DNA from: Bimastos eiseni
Taxonomy: Eukaryota > Annelida > Clitellata > Crassiclitellata > Lumbricidae
DNA: 64,000 nt
Direction of reading: 5' to 3'
NCBI GenBank assembly: GCA_959347315.1
Contig: OY365809.1
Location: forward strand, 1-64,000
Shown here: in pieces, positions 28,802-40,989 of the stretch
Layout: each line of letters starts with the position of its first letter
Position numbering within the stretch: the stretch's first letter is position 1
Position numbers and translations under genes: made by a program
The notes under the pieces: generated by a model
Seen by the model: only the letters and a program-made list of their open reading frames with translations
Databases searched by the model: none
Told to the model about the DNA's origin: nothing

Positions 28802-31753
28802 ATGGCGGCGCATTTGAAAACAAACCGATTTGAAACGCAGATGAGTCAAAAACCTTGTAAGGGCCAGGGGGTTTGCGGGGTGTGTTGGTTGTCCTTCAAA
28901 ACCCATGCCTCAGATGGCACGATGCACCGGCACGGCCCTCGAACCGCCCCTTGTCCAGGTTCCGACCAGCCACCGGCGGACGGCCCTTTAAAGCATAATA
29001 CCACAAGACAGTCGTCTTCTACCACTAGCGTGCAGATCTCTTACTCACGGGAGCTGTCGACGGACGTTGGGCCGATCGCTTCTCAGCTCTCACATCCTGT
29101 TTCACCCGGTCTTCTGATTAAGAGAATCCCAAAAGCAGCAAGGCCATCTTGTGCTGCTCTCCTGGCCGATATAATCCAAGCAATTGTAAGAGAACCAAAT
29201 TGCGTTGCAAAATGGTTCGATTTGCTGGCCTTCGGTGGAACTGTACTAGTGAAGCCAAGAAGAGGTGGACGAAAGCACAACATGACCAAGATGATTTTGT
29301 CCCGCATTACCGAATGGGGACTGCAGGGACCAGACCAGTCGACTAACGATGAATTGCCACTGACGTCAAGTCGTAAGCTCAAGTCCGCTAAATGCGACCA
29401 CGCCAGATATTTAGCCTCAACAGTTGCAAGCAAGCTGGAGGAAGGCAATTTCAAGGCAGCCATCCGTCTCATCTGCAGCGAGGATAAACCGGCACTGGAC
29501 ACACCTGAAACTCTGGCCGCGCTTAAGCAAAAGCACCCGCCTGCACCAGTGGACAGGAGAACCCCATGTGATCCAGACAGTTCCGATCGCTTCATCCCGC
29601 TTCAAGTTTCTAAAGAAGATTTCGCTAGGGCAATCTCCTCTTTCCCTGCGGGTTCGGCTGGTGGTCCAGATGGCATTACTCCACAACACTTAAAGGATCT
29701 GATGGCCTATGGAGTAGATGACAACATCGGGCAACATCTATCTGACCTTGTCAATCTGCTACTAAAGGGAGGTCTATCCGAAGAGGTGAATGAGGTCATC
29801 TATGGGGCAAACCTTTTAGCCCTGAGCAAAAAGGACGGAGGCATAAGACCGATCGCCGTGGGCTACACATGGCGTCGTCTGGCGGCAAAGTGCGCTAATT
29901 CGCATGCGGTAGCAAGGCTGTCTCAACTGCTCGCCCCCATTCAGCTTGGGGTAGGCATTCCAGGAGGCGCTGAGGCAGCTGTCCATGCGACACGTCGCTG
30001 GATTTCCACAATGCCTGAGGACAGCGTCCTAGTGAAGCTCGACTTCGCCAATGCCTTTAACACTCTGCGCAGAGATTGTCTTCTAGAGGCAGTTGCTAGA
30101 GAGATCCCAGAGCTCTACCACTTTGCTCACGCTGCCTATTCAAACCGTCCACTGTTGCGCTATGGTTCAAACACAATTCGATCCGAAGAAGGAACGCAGC
30201 AAGGCGATCCTTTGGGACCTCTGGAATTCTGTCTTGTGCTGCAACCGATTCTGATGAAGCTTCGTTCGGATCTGCGTATCGGATATCTGGATGACCTGAC
30301 ATTGGGAGGTAACAAGGAAACAGTGGCCGACGACGTTCAATTAATCGAGCAGGAATCAAAGAATCTGGGATTGCTATTGAACCGCAGCAAATGCGAAATC
30401 GCGTGTCACAACACCCAGATGCCGAACAATGACCCTGCGTTCCAAGAGTTCACGAGCATAGCCCTCGAGGACATGACCTTGTTGGGTGCACCTCTAATTT
30501 CAGGTCCAGCTGTGAACATGGTCGTTAATTCAAAGGCCAATGACCTCGAGAGGGCAATCGGAAGATTGTACTTGCTTTATACACATGACGCTCTGATTCT
30601 GCTGAGAAACAGTCTAAGTGTACCGAAGCTCTTGTACAGTCTGCGCACAGCCGTCTGCGCTGATTGCCCGGGCTTGGCTCGGTTTGATCAACTGCTGAGA
30701 GAAGGACTGTCAACCATTTTAAATGTGGACCTTGACGATGACCGCTGGCTCCAGGCTTCTTTGCCGGTGAGAGATGGTGGTCTGGGAGTTAGTTGTGCAT
30801 CTACGCTGGCACTTTCTGCCTTTCTGGCTTCTGCTGCTAGTACAAGCGAACTCCAGGCATGCATCCTACCAACAGAGTCTGCTGAGGAACCATATGAACT
30901 TGCGAGTTCAGCACTCAACGCTTGGAAGACCCTGACAGATGCAGAACCACCAACAGGAGCAGCAAGTTATCGCCAGAAAGAATGGGGCCTCCGATTCACA
31001 GACAAGGCATGGAAAGGTCTGCTGGATTCCAATAACAATCCATGCGACCGTGCTCGCCTGCTGGCCTCACGAGCACCTCATTCTGGAGACTGGATGCTAG
31101 CGCCCCCTGTGACTGCCCTAGGCCTGCGCCTCTCAAACGAGGATGTACGACTGGCAGCCGGGTTGAGGCTAGGAACGACGCTCTGCGAGCCACATTTGTG
31201 TCACCAATGTCAAGAGAGCGTCGACGCAAAAGGGCTCCATGGACTAATTTGTAGAAGAGGCAGCGGAAAACATCAACGACACAGCATGTTGAACGATGTC
31301 ATCTGGAGAGCTCTTGGCAGGGCGAAGATTCCAGCGCAAAAGGAACCTCTCGGCTTGCTAAGAGAAGATGGAAAGCGACCGGACGGCGTCACGCTCATTC
31401 CTTGGACACGTGGTCGATGTCTGGCATGGGATGTGACAGTGCCCGATACCTACGCCAAGTCACATCTTGTCGACACATCTATCAGAGCTGGCGAAGCAGC
31501 CGAACGCGCAGCTAAGACGAAGAGGGCCAAGTATTCCACCATAACCAACACCCACGACTTCGTAGCCCTCTCCTTGGAATCCGGCGGCGCTTGGAGCAGT
31601 GAAGGACTAGAGTTCATCTCAGAGTTGGGTAGTCGAACGAGTGCTGCAACCCACGATCCAATGGAGACGTCATTTCTGTTCCAACGTATCTCAGTTGTTC
31701 TTCAGCGTGGGAACGCAGTCTGCCTCTTCGGGACATTGCCAACACTCCATTAG
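28802..31753 (+). CDS. intact LINE polyprotein: zinc finger, reverse transcriptase, restriction-like endonuclease (family B)
   Basis: A single 983-aa frame, ATG directly after an in-frame TAA. N-terminus: Cys/His finger CGVCWLSFKTHASDG..H.H with CPGS (aa ~22-55). RT: SAGGPDGITPQHLKDL (~aa 285), RPIAVGYTWRRLAAKCAN, motif A KLDFANAFNTLRR (~411), QQGDPLGPL (~466), motif C as GYLDDLTLGG (~494). C-terminus: finger CHQCQ..H..IC (~798-818), then KRPDGVTLIPW (~858) and AWDVTV (~876), the PD...D pattern of restriction-like endonucleases in R2/R4/CRE-type LINEs. A single ORF with a C-terminal nuclease fits those clades, not L1/CR1. Location within (TAA)n recalls the R4-clade element Dong, but clade membership is inferred. 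All catalytic motifs are present, so it may be active. Confidence 0.92.
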   Translation: MAAHLKTNRFETQMSQKPCKGQGVCGVCWLSFKTHASDGTMHRHGPRTAPCPGSDQPPADGPLKHNTTRQSSSTTSVQISYSRELSTDVGPIASQLSHPVSPGLLIKRIPKAARPSCAALLADIIQAIVREPNCVAKWFDLLAFGGTVLVKPRRGGRKHNMTKMILSRITEWGLQGPDQSTNDELPLTSSRKLKSAKCDHARYLASTVASKLEEGNFKAAIRLICSEDKPALDTPETLAALKQKHPPAPVDRRTPCDPDSSDRFIPLQVSKEDFARAISSFPAGSAGGPDGITPQHLKDLMAYGVDDNIGQHLSDLVNLLLKGGLSEEVNEVIYGANLLALSKKDGGIRPIAVGYTWRRLAAKCANSHAVARLSQLLAPIQLGVGIPGGAEAAVHATRRWISTMPEDSVLVKLDFANAFNTLRRDCLLEAVAREIPELYHFAHAAYSNRPLLRYGSNTIRSEEGTQQGDPLGPLEFCLVLQPILMKLRSDLRIGYLDDLTLGGNKETVADDVQLIEQESKNLGLLLNRSKCEIACHNTQMPNNDPAFQEFTSIALEDMTLLGAPLISGPAVNMVVNSKANDLERAIGRLYLLYTHDALILLRNSLSVPKLLYSLRTAVCADCPGLARFDQLLREGLSTILNVDLDDDRWLQASLPVRDGGLGVSCASTLALSAFLASAASTSELQACILPTESAEEPYELASSALNAWKTLTDAEPPTGAASYRQKEWGLRFTDKAWKGLLDSNNNPCDRARLLASRAPHSGDWMLAPPVTALGLRLSNEDVRLAAGLRLGTTLCEPHLCHQCQESVDAKGLHGLICRRGSGKHQRHSMLNDVIWRALGRAKIPAQKEPLGLLREDGKRPDGVTLIPWTRGRCLAWDVTVPDTYAKSHLVDTSIRAGEAAERAAKTKRAKYSTITNTHDFVALSLESGGAWSSEGLEFISELGSRTSAATHDPMETSFLFQRISVVLQRGNAVCLFGTLPTLH

Positions 31754-31755
31754 CT

Positions 31756-31992
31756 CATAATAATAGTAATAATAATAATAATAAAAATAATACGACTACT
31801 ACTACTACTACTAATAATAATAATAATAATAATAATAAACAAAATAGCATTAGTAATAAAAATAATATTAATAATATTATTAACAGTAATAATATCAGTA
31901 ATAATAAAAATAGAAATAAAAACAATAATAATAGCAGTAATAATAAAAATAATAGTAATAATAAGAATTATAAGAATAAGAATAAGAATAAT
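31756..31992 (+). repeat. (TAA)n-rich tract after the intact LINE
   Basis: Degenerate TAA/TAG/TAC triplet run of about 235 bp directly after the LINE stop codon. It either is the 3' tail of the element plus target repeat or a pre-existing tract. Confidence 0.9.
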
Positions 31993-32115
31993 GTCGCTTT
32001 CATGGGCACCTTTCCGTTGACCACAGAAGACGAGGCCTGACCCTTCGGACAATAAAATCTCTACATTAATGATCTCTAAGTCCCTGGGGGAATGAAGTAC
32101 CTCAGGGCAACAACA
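31993..32115 (+). pseudogene. 3'-terminal LINE fragment (family A-like)
   Basis: Encodes only the last residues VAFMGTFPLTTEDEA and stop at 32038-32040. The rest is a 3' UTR containing AATGAAGTACCTCAGGGC, as in the element ending at 28432. Extreme 5' truncation between two TAA tracts. Confidence 0.85.
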
Positions 32116-32150
32116 AAATAATAAGAATAGAAAAAGTAATAATAAAAATA

Positions 32151-32185
<35 letters not shown>
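32116..32185 (+). repeat. (TAA)n tract
   Basis: Separates two 3' LINE fragments. Confidence 0.88.
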
Positions 32186-32186
<1 letters not shown>

Positions 32187-32542
32187 TCTCAGATACGATG
32201 GCAACGTCGTATCTGCCAGAAACATCACAAAGAGCGGGCGCTGCGGCCTAGAGGGCGGCGAACCTCAAAACTCAGAAATATGCCGAGCTAGCCTCCACGT
32301 ACGTCTTCACACCGGTGGCATTCGAAACCTTTGGCCCCATCAATTCCGAAGGCCAAAGCTTCCTTTCAGAACTGGGACACAGACTGAGCGCCGTCACTGG
32401 AGAGCAAAGGGAGACGACTTTTCTCTACCAGCGCATCTCGATGATTATTCAACGCTACAACGCAGTTGCTTTCAAGGGAACTTTCGCTGCTCAGGAGTCC
32501 AACGACGCCACGCTCCGGACGCCATCACCATTAAATAGATGA
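32186..32542 (+). pseudogene. 3'-terminal LINE fragment (third subfamily)
   Basis: Corresponds to the C-terminal end after the endonuclease: ELASTYVFTPVAFETFGPIN, ELGHRLSAVTG, TTFLYQRISMIIQRYNAVAF and a distinct tail to TGA at 32540-32542. Family B has matching FLFQRISVVLQRGNAVCLFG. One internal stop near 32250. Flanked by TAA tracts on both sides. Confidence 0.85.
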
Positions 32543-32551
32543 AATCAACTC

Positions 32552-32582
32552 ATAATAATAATAATTCAATAACAATAATAAC

Positions 32583-32617
<35 letters not shown>

Positions 32618-32651
32618 TAATAATAATAATAATAGAATACAATGCGATAAA

Positions 32652-32707
<56 letters not shown>

Positions 32708-33010
32708 GTAACAGTAATAATAAAGTTGATATCAGCAATAATAATAATAAACATAATAGCAGTAGTAATAAAAATGATAATAGAAATTATAACAATAATA
32801 ATAATGATGATAATATCAGTAATAATAAAAATTAGTAATGATAACAATAATATTAGTGCAAATTAAACATTACGGAGAAATTATTAATACTAATTAATGA
32901 TTAATAATTAATATTATTAATAATATCCTTATTAATAATGATGTTAATAATATATAATGAAAATAATAATAATAATAATAATAACAATAATAATCAATTA
33001 GTAATAAAAA
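32552..33010 (+). repeat. long degenerate (TAA)n tract
   Basis: About 450 bp of TAA triplets with AAC, ATG and TTA interruptions. All Asn-rich, Ile-rich and Leu-rich frames here are by-products. Confidence 0.9.
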
Positions 33011-33430
33011 TACAGAATACAGATGCACAGATGCGCTGGTGGGCGGAGGCACGTCAATCTGGAACGACAAGATGGCGGCATGTTTATACCGGGCGTGAAG
33101 ATGTTGGCTTTAATAAGCGTTTCCCAGCCTTTACCACTCTTTGTTTTACGGTTTGTTTGAACCTACTGCTTACGGATAGGGTGATTTTATGGGTTAGCAC
33201 AGTTGAATCTGTATATGTTCAGGTTTATGTAGGTTTTGAACTTTGAAGCACCAGTCACCCGAGTACTGACGTTGCTCCGCTCACCAGCGCAGCTGTATTC
33301 TAAGTCCACAGCGCACCTGTATTCTAAGTTCAATCACGTCACCTTTTCATCCCGTATATTCCCTCTGAAACGACTTTGCACATTAGGAGAAAGACACTCA
33401 GAACACCGACTATAGAGTGCACCTCAGGAA
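33011..33430 (+). other. possible 5' UTR of the family-C LINE
   Basis: Lies between the TAA tract and the ATG at 33431. GGTGGGCGGAGGC near 33038 resembles GGTGGGCGGAAAA in the 5' region of the intact LINE (about 28530). No coding content recognised. Confidence 0.4.
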
Positions 33431-36150
33431 ATGGACGGCCCGACGCCCCTGCGGTCGTCGCAGGAAGCTAGGGGAACCTGCAGCGTGTGCAGAGTTGAAA
33501 GACAGCTGCACAACCGGGACGGAAAGTTTCATCTACACGGGCCCAGAAACCAGCCATGTCCCGGATCTGGTAGATTGCCTCTAGGAGCGGATTAGTCGAC
33601 ATATCCGGATACGACGCGAGAGGACTGCGACGTCGGCCCTAACAGCAGTGCAAAGCAAGACACGACGATCCCTTATCCACCGAACTATCCACTGCCCACA
33701 GAAATGGAAGTCAGCACAGAAGATCAAGACGGAAGAGCCGCAGTGGATGTTCTCAACCGGAACAAGCCAGCACATCCGACGATGCGACAGAAAATCTTGA
33801 AACGCTTCCAAAAGGCGCTAGATCAAGTGCAGGTAGGCTTCTAACCTCAATCATAAACAAGATCCTCAGCGAAGCGGAAAATCCATCACACTGGCACATG
33901 ATGTTGACCTTCGGGGCCGGGGTCTTGGAACAATCGAGAAGGGCCGTGAAACGCTACAACTTGCCGCGACAATCAAGAGCATGGCTGAAGGTTTCCTCGA
34001 TGAATGGCCACGAAAGTGGGCAGAAATAACAGCACAAGACTTCACGCAGAAGGGCAAATGAAAGGCAAATCCAAGTGATGAACAGACAGTGGCAGCAGCG
34101 GTGAAGTCCAAGATGGAGGACGGAAACATTAGAGCAGCAGTAAAAATTATGTGCTCAAGCGACAAGCCAGCAAACGCAGACCGAGAGACACTGGAGGAGT
34201 TACGATCAAAACACCCAGACCCTCCATGCGATCAACCCGCCATCACGACAGCACCCCGATCGGAACCTCTATAGGTCAGCGAGGAGCAGCTAAGAGGACA
34301 TTTCTTCCCTGCTGGCTCCTCCGGAGGCCCGGATGGAATTCAACCACAGGACCTCATGGATCTGGTTACTTGTGCCGAGATCGGAACTGCACTCGTTACA
34401 GCCATCACAGGCCTGGTCAACCTACTCCTGACAGGAGTCTGCCCATCGCAGATCAGGCCGATCTTGTTCGTAGGTCTGATCGCCATACGAAATAAACCTG
34501 AGGCTTGCGGCCGATAGTGATCGGCTACTACTGGCGCCGACTGACATCTAAAAGCGCCAACTCCAGCACCGTTCAGAAAGCAGACACATATCTGGCGCCG
34601 CGTCAGTTAGGAGTAGGAGTGCCAGGAGGAGCAGAAGCGGCGTGCCACGCAGCCAGAAGATTCTTAAAAGAAATGCCCAACGGCTCTTTCATTGTCAGGC
34701 ATGTCATTGTCAGGCTTCAGTAATGCATTCAACAGCCTGCATAGAGATCGCATGCTTCTGGGATTGTATGAGATAGCACCAGAGTTGACGCCATACAGCC
34801 GACTTGCATCTGCGAAAGCCACAATCTTACAATTTGGAGAATACACGCTGCTCTCGCAAGTCAGACCTCAACATGGAGACCCGTTGGGATCGTTGCTGTT
34901 CTGGCTGCTATTGGCTGCAACCGATCCTGTAGAGACCGTCGTCAGCTCTAACGCTGGGTTTTCTTTGACGACCTGTCGCTGGGAGAGACAACGGCCGTGG
35001 TAGCAGAGGACGTGAGAATGATAGAGCACGAGTGTGGCTTGATGGAGCTACAACTCAACCGCGAAAAATGCGAAGTCATCACACGGTCGGGTGAATGGAT
35101 GGAACATCAGGCCCTGCAGCACTTTAGCGAAGTTTCTCCGGAGGAGGCATGTCTTCTTCGAGCGCCGCTATCACCGGAAGAAGCGTTAACAACTTGCCTG
35201 GAGTTCAGATGTTCCGAACTGGCACTTGCAGTTTCAAGACTGGAAAACGTTGCTATACATGACATGTTGGTCCTACTAATAAACGCTCTGTGCTCTCAGA
35301 AGGTATTACACACGTTGAGCTGCTTCCTCTGCTATGAACATCCGCTACTGGAAAAATACTACGATACACAAAGAAAAGGCTTCTACTCAATATTGAACAT
35401 CAATCTGAATGACAATCAATGGCTACAGGCGTCTCTACCAGTCAAACTAGGAGGTCTGGGCATACGTCGGGCTGCTTCGCTTGCGCTTCCTGCCTACTTG
35501 GCTTCCGCTGCAAGCACCTGCGTCCTCAAATCCTCCAAGCTGGGCCACGATCAAGTATTCACAGATGAGCAGATGGTATTGATGCTGCAAAGATGGACCG
35601 AAGTCGGACAGACAACGCAACCGGACAACCAAGCAGCATGCAAACAAGCCTCTTGGGACAAGCCGCTGTTGAAGAAAGTGAAGGACTTACTGATCGACTC
35701 GTGCAACGACACATACCATCAAGAAAGACATAAAGCGGCTGCAGCGTCTCATGCAGGCGACTGGTTGTTCGCACTCCCTATATCATCATGTGGATTGCGA
35801 ATGGATGAGGAAACGATTAGAGTGGCGGTTGGTCTTAGACTTTGATCGATGATATGCGAGCCTCACACGTGCCCATGTGGGTCGAGGGTGACGACAGATG
35901 GTTCGCATGGCCTATCATGCAGTCTAGGCCCGGGCCGAATTTCCAGACATACGACAATACATGACGTCATAAGCCGAAGTCTTATGCAGGTAGTAATGCC
36001 TAACATCAAGGTATCACCAGGACCTTCACGAACGGATGGCAAAAGACCAGACGGCTTGACACTGATACCATGGCGTTTGGGACTCCACCATAACAGACAC
36101 GGTTGCTCAACAATTTCTAAGGATTTGCCTGCAAAGGCACGCTCAACCCT
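33431..36150 (+). pseudogene. endonuclease-type LINE, family C, near full length but broken
   Basis: Starts ATG 33431 with the N-terminal finger (CSVCRVERQLHNRDGKFHLH then GPR..PCPGS). It shows RPIVIGYYWRRLTSKSANSS, LGVGVPGGAEAACHAARR, FSNAFNSLHRD and PQHGDPLGSLLF. The thumb region, one open stretch 34997-35845, has QWLQASLPVKLGGLGIRRAA. Then come CEPHTCPCGSR..H..SC and KRPDGLTLIPW. The catalytic DD box falls in a frameshifted part, and several stops and shifts occur. It is clearly a different subfamily from A and B, judging by protein divergence. Confidence 0.87.
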
Positions 36151-37739
36151 TAAGTTAACTTCATTTGAACGTATGAACAGTTCCTATTTGTCTTCTGCAA
36201 ACTTGGTGGAAACGAAATGCAAGAAACAAAAAAATATCGATTCATTTAGTTACATTCGTTACTTGTAGTTAAGAAAGATTTCTCTCCAACTCGTCATTTA
36301 CGCCAATGATGTCCAACGTTTTGACAAAACGGGACATAAAATAAATTTAAACCAGATGTCACACACCAATAACCTAACTTCAAAAGTAACGACTAACATT
36401 AATTTTTTAATAAATATGGTTAAATATATATTAAAATATTGGAATAATCATGACGAATAATACTGGGAAGCTTTATGATAGTTCATCTAAAAAGTATATA
36501 AATAAAAATAAATGTTTAAGCACCGGTTTAGTGAGATATTTAGTGTTGAATTGTGCTTGCAATTGTTGCACTTAACTTTGAAATGTAGTTTAACTGTTTC
36601 AACATATAAATATGGAGCTAGTTTTTACATAAACCTCAGTTGAGATTTGCGTATACCTCCTTAACTGCACAGTCACGTTGCTGGAAATTCAGATTCTGTT
36701 TCAGGGAACCATCTTTTTTTTTCTTACCATTGGGGACTGTGTTATATCAAAATCTTCCTTCACAGACGCGTGATGCCTCTGTAGTTTGACCTTTATAAAA
36801 CAGAGATTGATTTCTGGCAGATCAAATATGAAGACTAAATCTCGATAGAATGATGGTAGCTATAATATGTCATAGCTACAATATATCAGGATCATATTTT
36901 GATTTAGCTAATCTTCGCTCGCGTTTAGGACTGTGATAGGCCTCTACGTTTAAAGACGTCAAAGTTTAATGCATCGTTGCAACTGGATTTTGAGTTCACA
37001 TTGTCAAGTGATAAGTTGAGAACGAATAGCTGTGCAAAGTGACTCTGTCTCTTATTTCATTTCTCCACGTATTGCAAACATTTGGCGAGTTCGGCAGGGG
37101 GCAATTTAAAAGCAGACCTCAGACCTCAGTTTGGACAGCGTTGTGTTCCTTTACTCAGTCTAACTCATAGTTTGAAGCATTAATAGGTGCTTGACATAGT
37201 AGAACGAAATGGAAACTGCTTAACATCAAGCCAGAGGAGAGAGAGGGCGCTTTCTCCAGTCTCTTCCCTCCATTTTCAGATATCATCCAGAGGTATAACG
37301 ATCAGCGGACGCCAAATCAGTTGCTTCTAGTTATCTTCACCGTGTAATAAACTGAAATGAAGCAACGCACATCCATCAATGCTCCTCCCCTCCCCGCTTA
37401 TCCCTCCTACTCCACCTCCCCTCTACGTCCACCTCCCTGCCTCCGTCTCCACCACAACCGCCATTGCTTCTTTATGAGTTGAACGCTTCGTCAGACCGAC
37501 GTTAACCTTCAGATGGTAGTAGAGCTGCAGACTGTTTCAGCCTACACACATTTCGCCACGCGGCGGCGGCTGCAGTGCTAAGGTGTTCGCATGTATCAGG
37601 TCTGTCTATCAGTCTATCTCGACATCTTGCGAAGAATTTCGTCCTACGTATCATCTGTACATGTTCTGTGAAGAATGCACAGCATTCGTAACAATCTCGG
37701 TCAGTGGATCGTAGTAATTATTACACGTACTTTAATCAG
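36151..37739. other. intergenic, no gene seen
   Basis: A/T-rich unique sequence. A pyrimidine-rich patch (CTCCTCCCCTCCCCGC, about 37381-37450) is the only compositional feature. Confidence 0.45.
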
Positions 37740-37820
37740 CGCTTGTGAATAAGCTGGTGCCCTGCGCTTAGCTTTCAAGTGGCGCTTTAAAAATTTGGAG
37801 ATTACGATTACGATTACGAA
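37740..37820 (+). mobile_element. L2-type LINE 3' tail with GATTAC repeat
   Basis: Reads CAAGTGGCGCTTTAAAAATT followed by GATTACGATTACGATTACG, the short-repeat tail typical of L2-type insertions. Confidence 0.6.
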
Positions 37821-37854
37821 CTATTGTAGCTATTTTGTTAGCTTGTCAATAAGC

Positions 37855-37902
37855 TTTCATACATAAATATATACATACATATATACATACATATATACAT
37901 AC

Positions 37903-37940
<38 letters not shown>

Positions 37941-38025
37941 ACATGCATCCACATACATACATACATACATATATACATACATACATACATACATATATAC
38001 ATACACATACATACATACATACAAT
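37855..38025 (+). repeat. (ATAC)n/(ATACATAT)n microsatellite
   Basis: Run of ACATACATATATACATAC units, about 170 bp. Confidence 0.93.
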
Positions 38026-38329
38026 ATTATGACTTGCTTAGCATATAATTCTCAGTCGCCTCTCCTACATAGTATCATCAACTCTACCAACATCGCCAGC
38101 AGCAGCTGTTGCTGTTCCTCGTTGTCTGCTGCAATAACTCTTATAAACAACGCTTTTGTTTAGTCTTCGAGTCGACTTCTGTTGAGGGGACCAACTGTTT
38201 TCAGTTGTCGCCGGTCGGTTAGAATGCTAACCCTATTGTGATATTATGCTGAATATCAGTTGCATCTCATTATTTGGATTATAATATCATTTACTTCTCG
38301 ACAGTGAACACGATTTGGTGTCGTTTTTG

Positions 38330-38800
38330 TCGAATAGTCTCTCGTTTGCTGAACATAATCTAATCTTACTAAGTTACTCGGTCCAGTTGTCCTTGGACCA
38401 GTAAACGCTCTGCTTCTTCCTCCAACTTCACTTCAATGGTTTATGCTTTTGCTTGAGCAAGTATTGATTATTAGAACTCATCAATTGTTGGCCTCGCTTA
38501 TCTCTGCTTTAAATCCATTTAATATGTCTTCCGCCTTCTCGCTATTCCCATCATGATCTCCACTTTCATGTCCCAGCATCTTAGAATCTGGTGGTGTAGA
38601 TAAAATGCTTGTTGGAATTGTATCGGGTACATTTGTTTTTTCAAATAATTGGTTTCTACTGTTAAGATATTCGATTTGTAGTCTAAATTTTTTATCTTTG
38701 CACCAGTTGAACCATTTACTTCGGCTGCCTGTCAGTGCTTTTGATATTGATTATGCGCTGCATGTTGTTACTGTTTGCAACCTCAAATGATACACTGTCG
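38330..38800 (+). pseudogene. strongly decayed L2-like LINE
   Basis: Fragments such as TSMVYAFA and, later, HLLRLPVSAFDIDYALHVV resemble the post-RT L2 pattern (SMVHAF..; HWLPVS.RI.Y) seen more clearly at 25390-26215. Many frameshifts. Confidence 0.4.
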
Positions 38801-40885
38801 TATAATACAGAGGCGTCAATCCCCTCTGAGCGATGGAGGCAAACCTCTGGTCCAAAGTGTCAGGAAGGCAAAATATCACCCCCCGGACTCAAAGGAATAT
38901 CCCTCCTACCTGAAATTGGAGGCATTTGCCTCCGGATCCCGCCCATCTATCTGGACGCCTCTGGCATAATAGTCACGCTATCAACATTCTATAGGTTCAT
39001 GACAATAACTTACCAGCGGATAGGTACAACCCCATTCTGTGCCAGAAATACTTTTAAAGCAGCTTTCGATTTGAGATCGCTAATGGCGCCGTGATATCTA
39101 TAAACGGTTTCCGTCTAAAGTTTCACAGAGCATTTGAGAAACTTCGAATGAGTAGGCCTACGCTGCTGCCAATTACGCGCCTGGACAATACGCTATTTCG
39201 AATAAAGCATGAAACCGCTCCGAATAGGCCTACTATTAAGCCCTGAGAGCACAAGGAATTATGTGGCGGCGTTTTCCATCTTCCTCAGAACACCAGTTGA
39301 AATCATGCTTTGATGTATTCGCAGCAGACATTCTGCTGAGCTCTACATGTATTTCGTTGTGTTATTTGCAGAGCATAAATAACGACTACGTTCTTCATCC
39401 GCGAACAACCTTTAACATAGCGACGATGAAAACGAATAAAGAGAATCTTGAAGCAAAAGTAACCTACATGTAGACTGCTCCTGTGTACACTACATCTCTG
39501 TGGTGTTCAGACTAAACGATACGGAAAGACAACGAGAGATCGACTAATCCTAATATTGTTCTGCTCTTCATTAAAACCTGTTCGTTTAAGTCTGCATCGG
39601 ACGTTGAGTTCGCTTCATATAGTAGTAACTGCCAGCAAAGGTATTAAAGATTAGCTACAATTGACAACACATTATTGGAAAAGAAATTGAAAACTTCTAT
39701 CCCGGAATTTAATCTTCATTTTCAGGATCTGCGTTTCGGACGGATTACAATAATTGTTCATTCGGATTACTATTATCATCATCAGAGTCACAGGAACTAA
39801 TAATTCAGATTAGACAGAAATCCCGAAAGCCTCGGGAAGAGCTAAGCACAGTTTATAAAGAGTATGTTAATATTTCGGATGTCCATCATTTAAGCAATTA
39901 TAAGCTAACACTGTGAGTCATTTTACATTCTGTAGTCTAAGGTGATTAAATGGTAAGTCATGCACGTTCCATCAGATCCTTCAGGTGTGGATAAGCATCA
40001 TCGCTGATCTCTGTAGTGATTTTAGATTTCGTGCTCTTTAAGTATTAATATTTTGAAGAAAACTTAATTATTGAACCTCTCTTCCTATATAGACTACATT
40101 TTTACGAATAGAAATGATCTCCGCTATGTTTCCCATCGTCGTACATAGAGTTGCGTCTCGAATAAGACAAGAAATTATGAAACCTATTGTAGCAGATTAG
40201 TAGGCCTGTGATTGTGAGAAAGTATCTTTGGATGAGAAGATTATAATGAAGTTGTTTCTGTTGCAAATATTAAGTCTGTTTCGTCTCGTGCTTCTCTTGG
40301 CAATACTCTGAGCGGCGGAAAATTTTGTTAAAAATATATACGTGAACATCACGAAATATTCTACTTACGCATGATTCTTTTCATCAATCCACCTCCTAAT
40401 CAAACATCTTTTCATTATTCCCGCTTCCATTAAACCGCACTCTTATAACCGTTCCAGCTTCTAGTTAAACATAGATCTAATTCTCTTCACCATTCCCACT
40501 TCCATTTAGGCAGAAATCTATTCATCTTTCCGGCTTCCAACTAAACGGCACTCTTTTATTCAATTTACCTTAAGGCTTAACAGAATTCATTTCTCATTCC
40601 AGCTTCTAAAAATAAAATATCTTTTCATCATTCCACACATAAAACATAAGTGTTTTACTTACAGCGTGCATGATAAACATAATTCATTTGTCCAGAAGAT
40701 TTTTTAATTTTTTATTTGGGGCCGCTGCTCGAAGGATCAGTAGGCCCTATCTGTATCGTTGCACCTACTGCAACTGCAGTTGACGACTCTTCACTTCTCA
40801 GATTCTATGATGCGTTGCATAAATTTCTGATTCAGTTAAATAATTCCAGTAGTTTTGCTCCAGGTGGCAAACTGTCGAGGCGAGA
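38801..40885. other. intergenic and promoter-side flank of the channel gene
   Basis: No reading frame or repeat family recognised. A weak repetition of TTCATCATTCCAGCTTC-like words occurs at 40380-40640. The channel gene's promoter should lie in this stretch but cannot be placed; the frame of its first exon is closed by TAG at 40850-40852. Confidence 0.4.
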
Positions 40886-40989
40886 ATGCAGAGCTGCGTG
40901 CTTAGTCGAAAGGACGGTTGCGTCACCGTCTTCTGCCTGATCTTCTTCATCTCATTCCTCGGAAGGGCTTTGGCAAAAAGCAACCCTCA
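40886..40989 (+). CDS. GLRA-like: channel exon 1 (signal peptide)
   Basis: Encodes aa 1-34 plus two bases. ATG at 40886 is the first in frame after TAG 40850. A hydrophobic core CVTVFCLIFFISFLG is followed by RALA|K, a good signal-peptidase site after Ala30. Donor CCTCA|GTACGT; phase 2 joins exon 2 to give His35. Confidence 0.85.
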
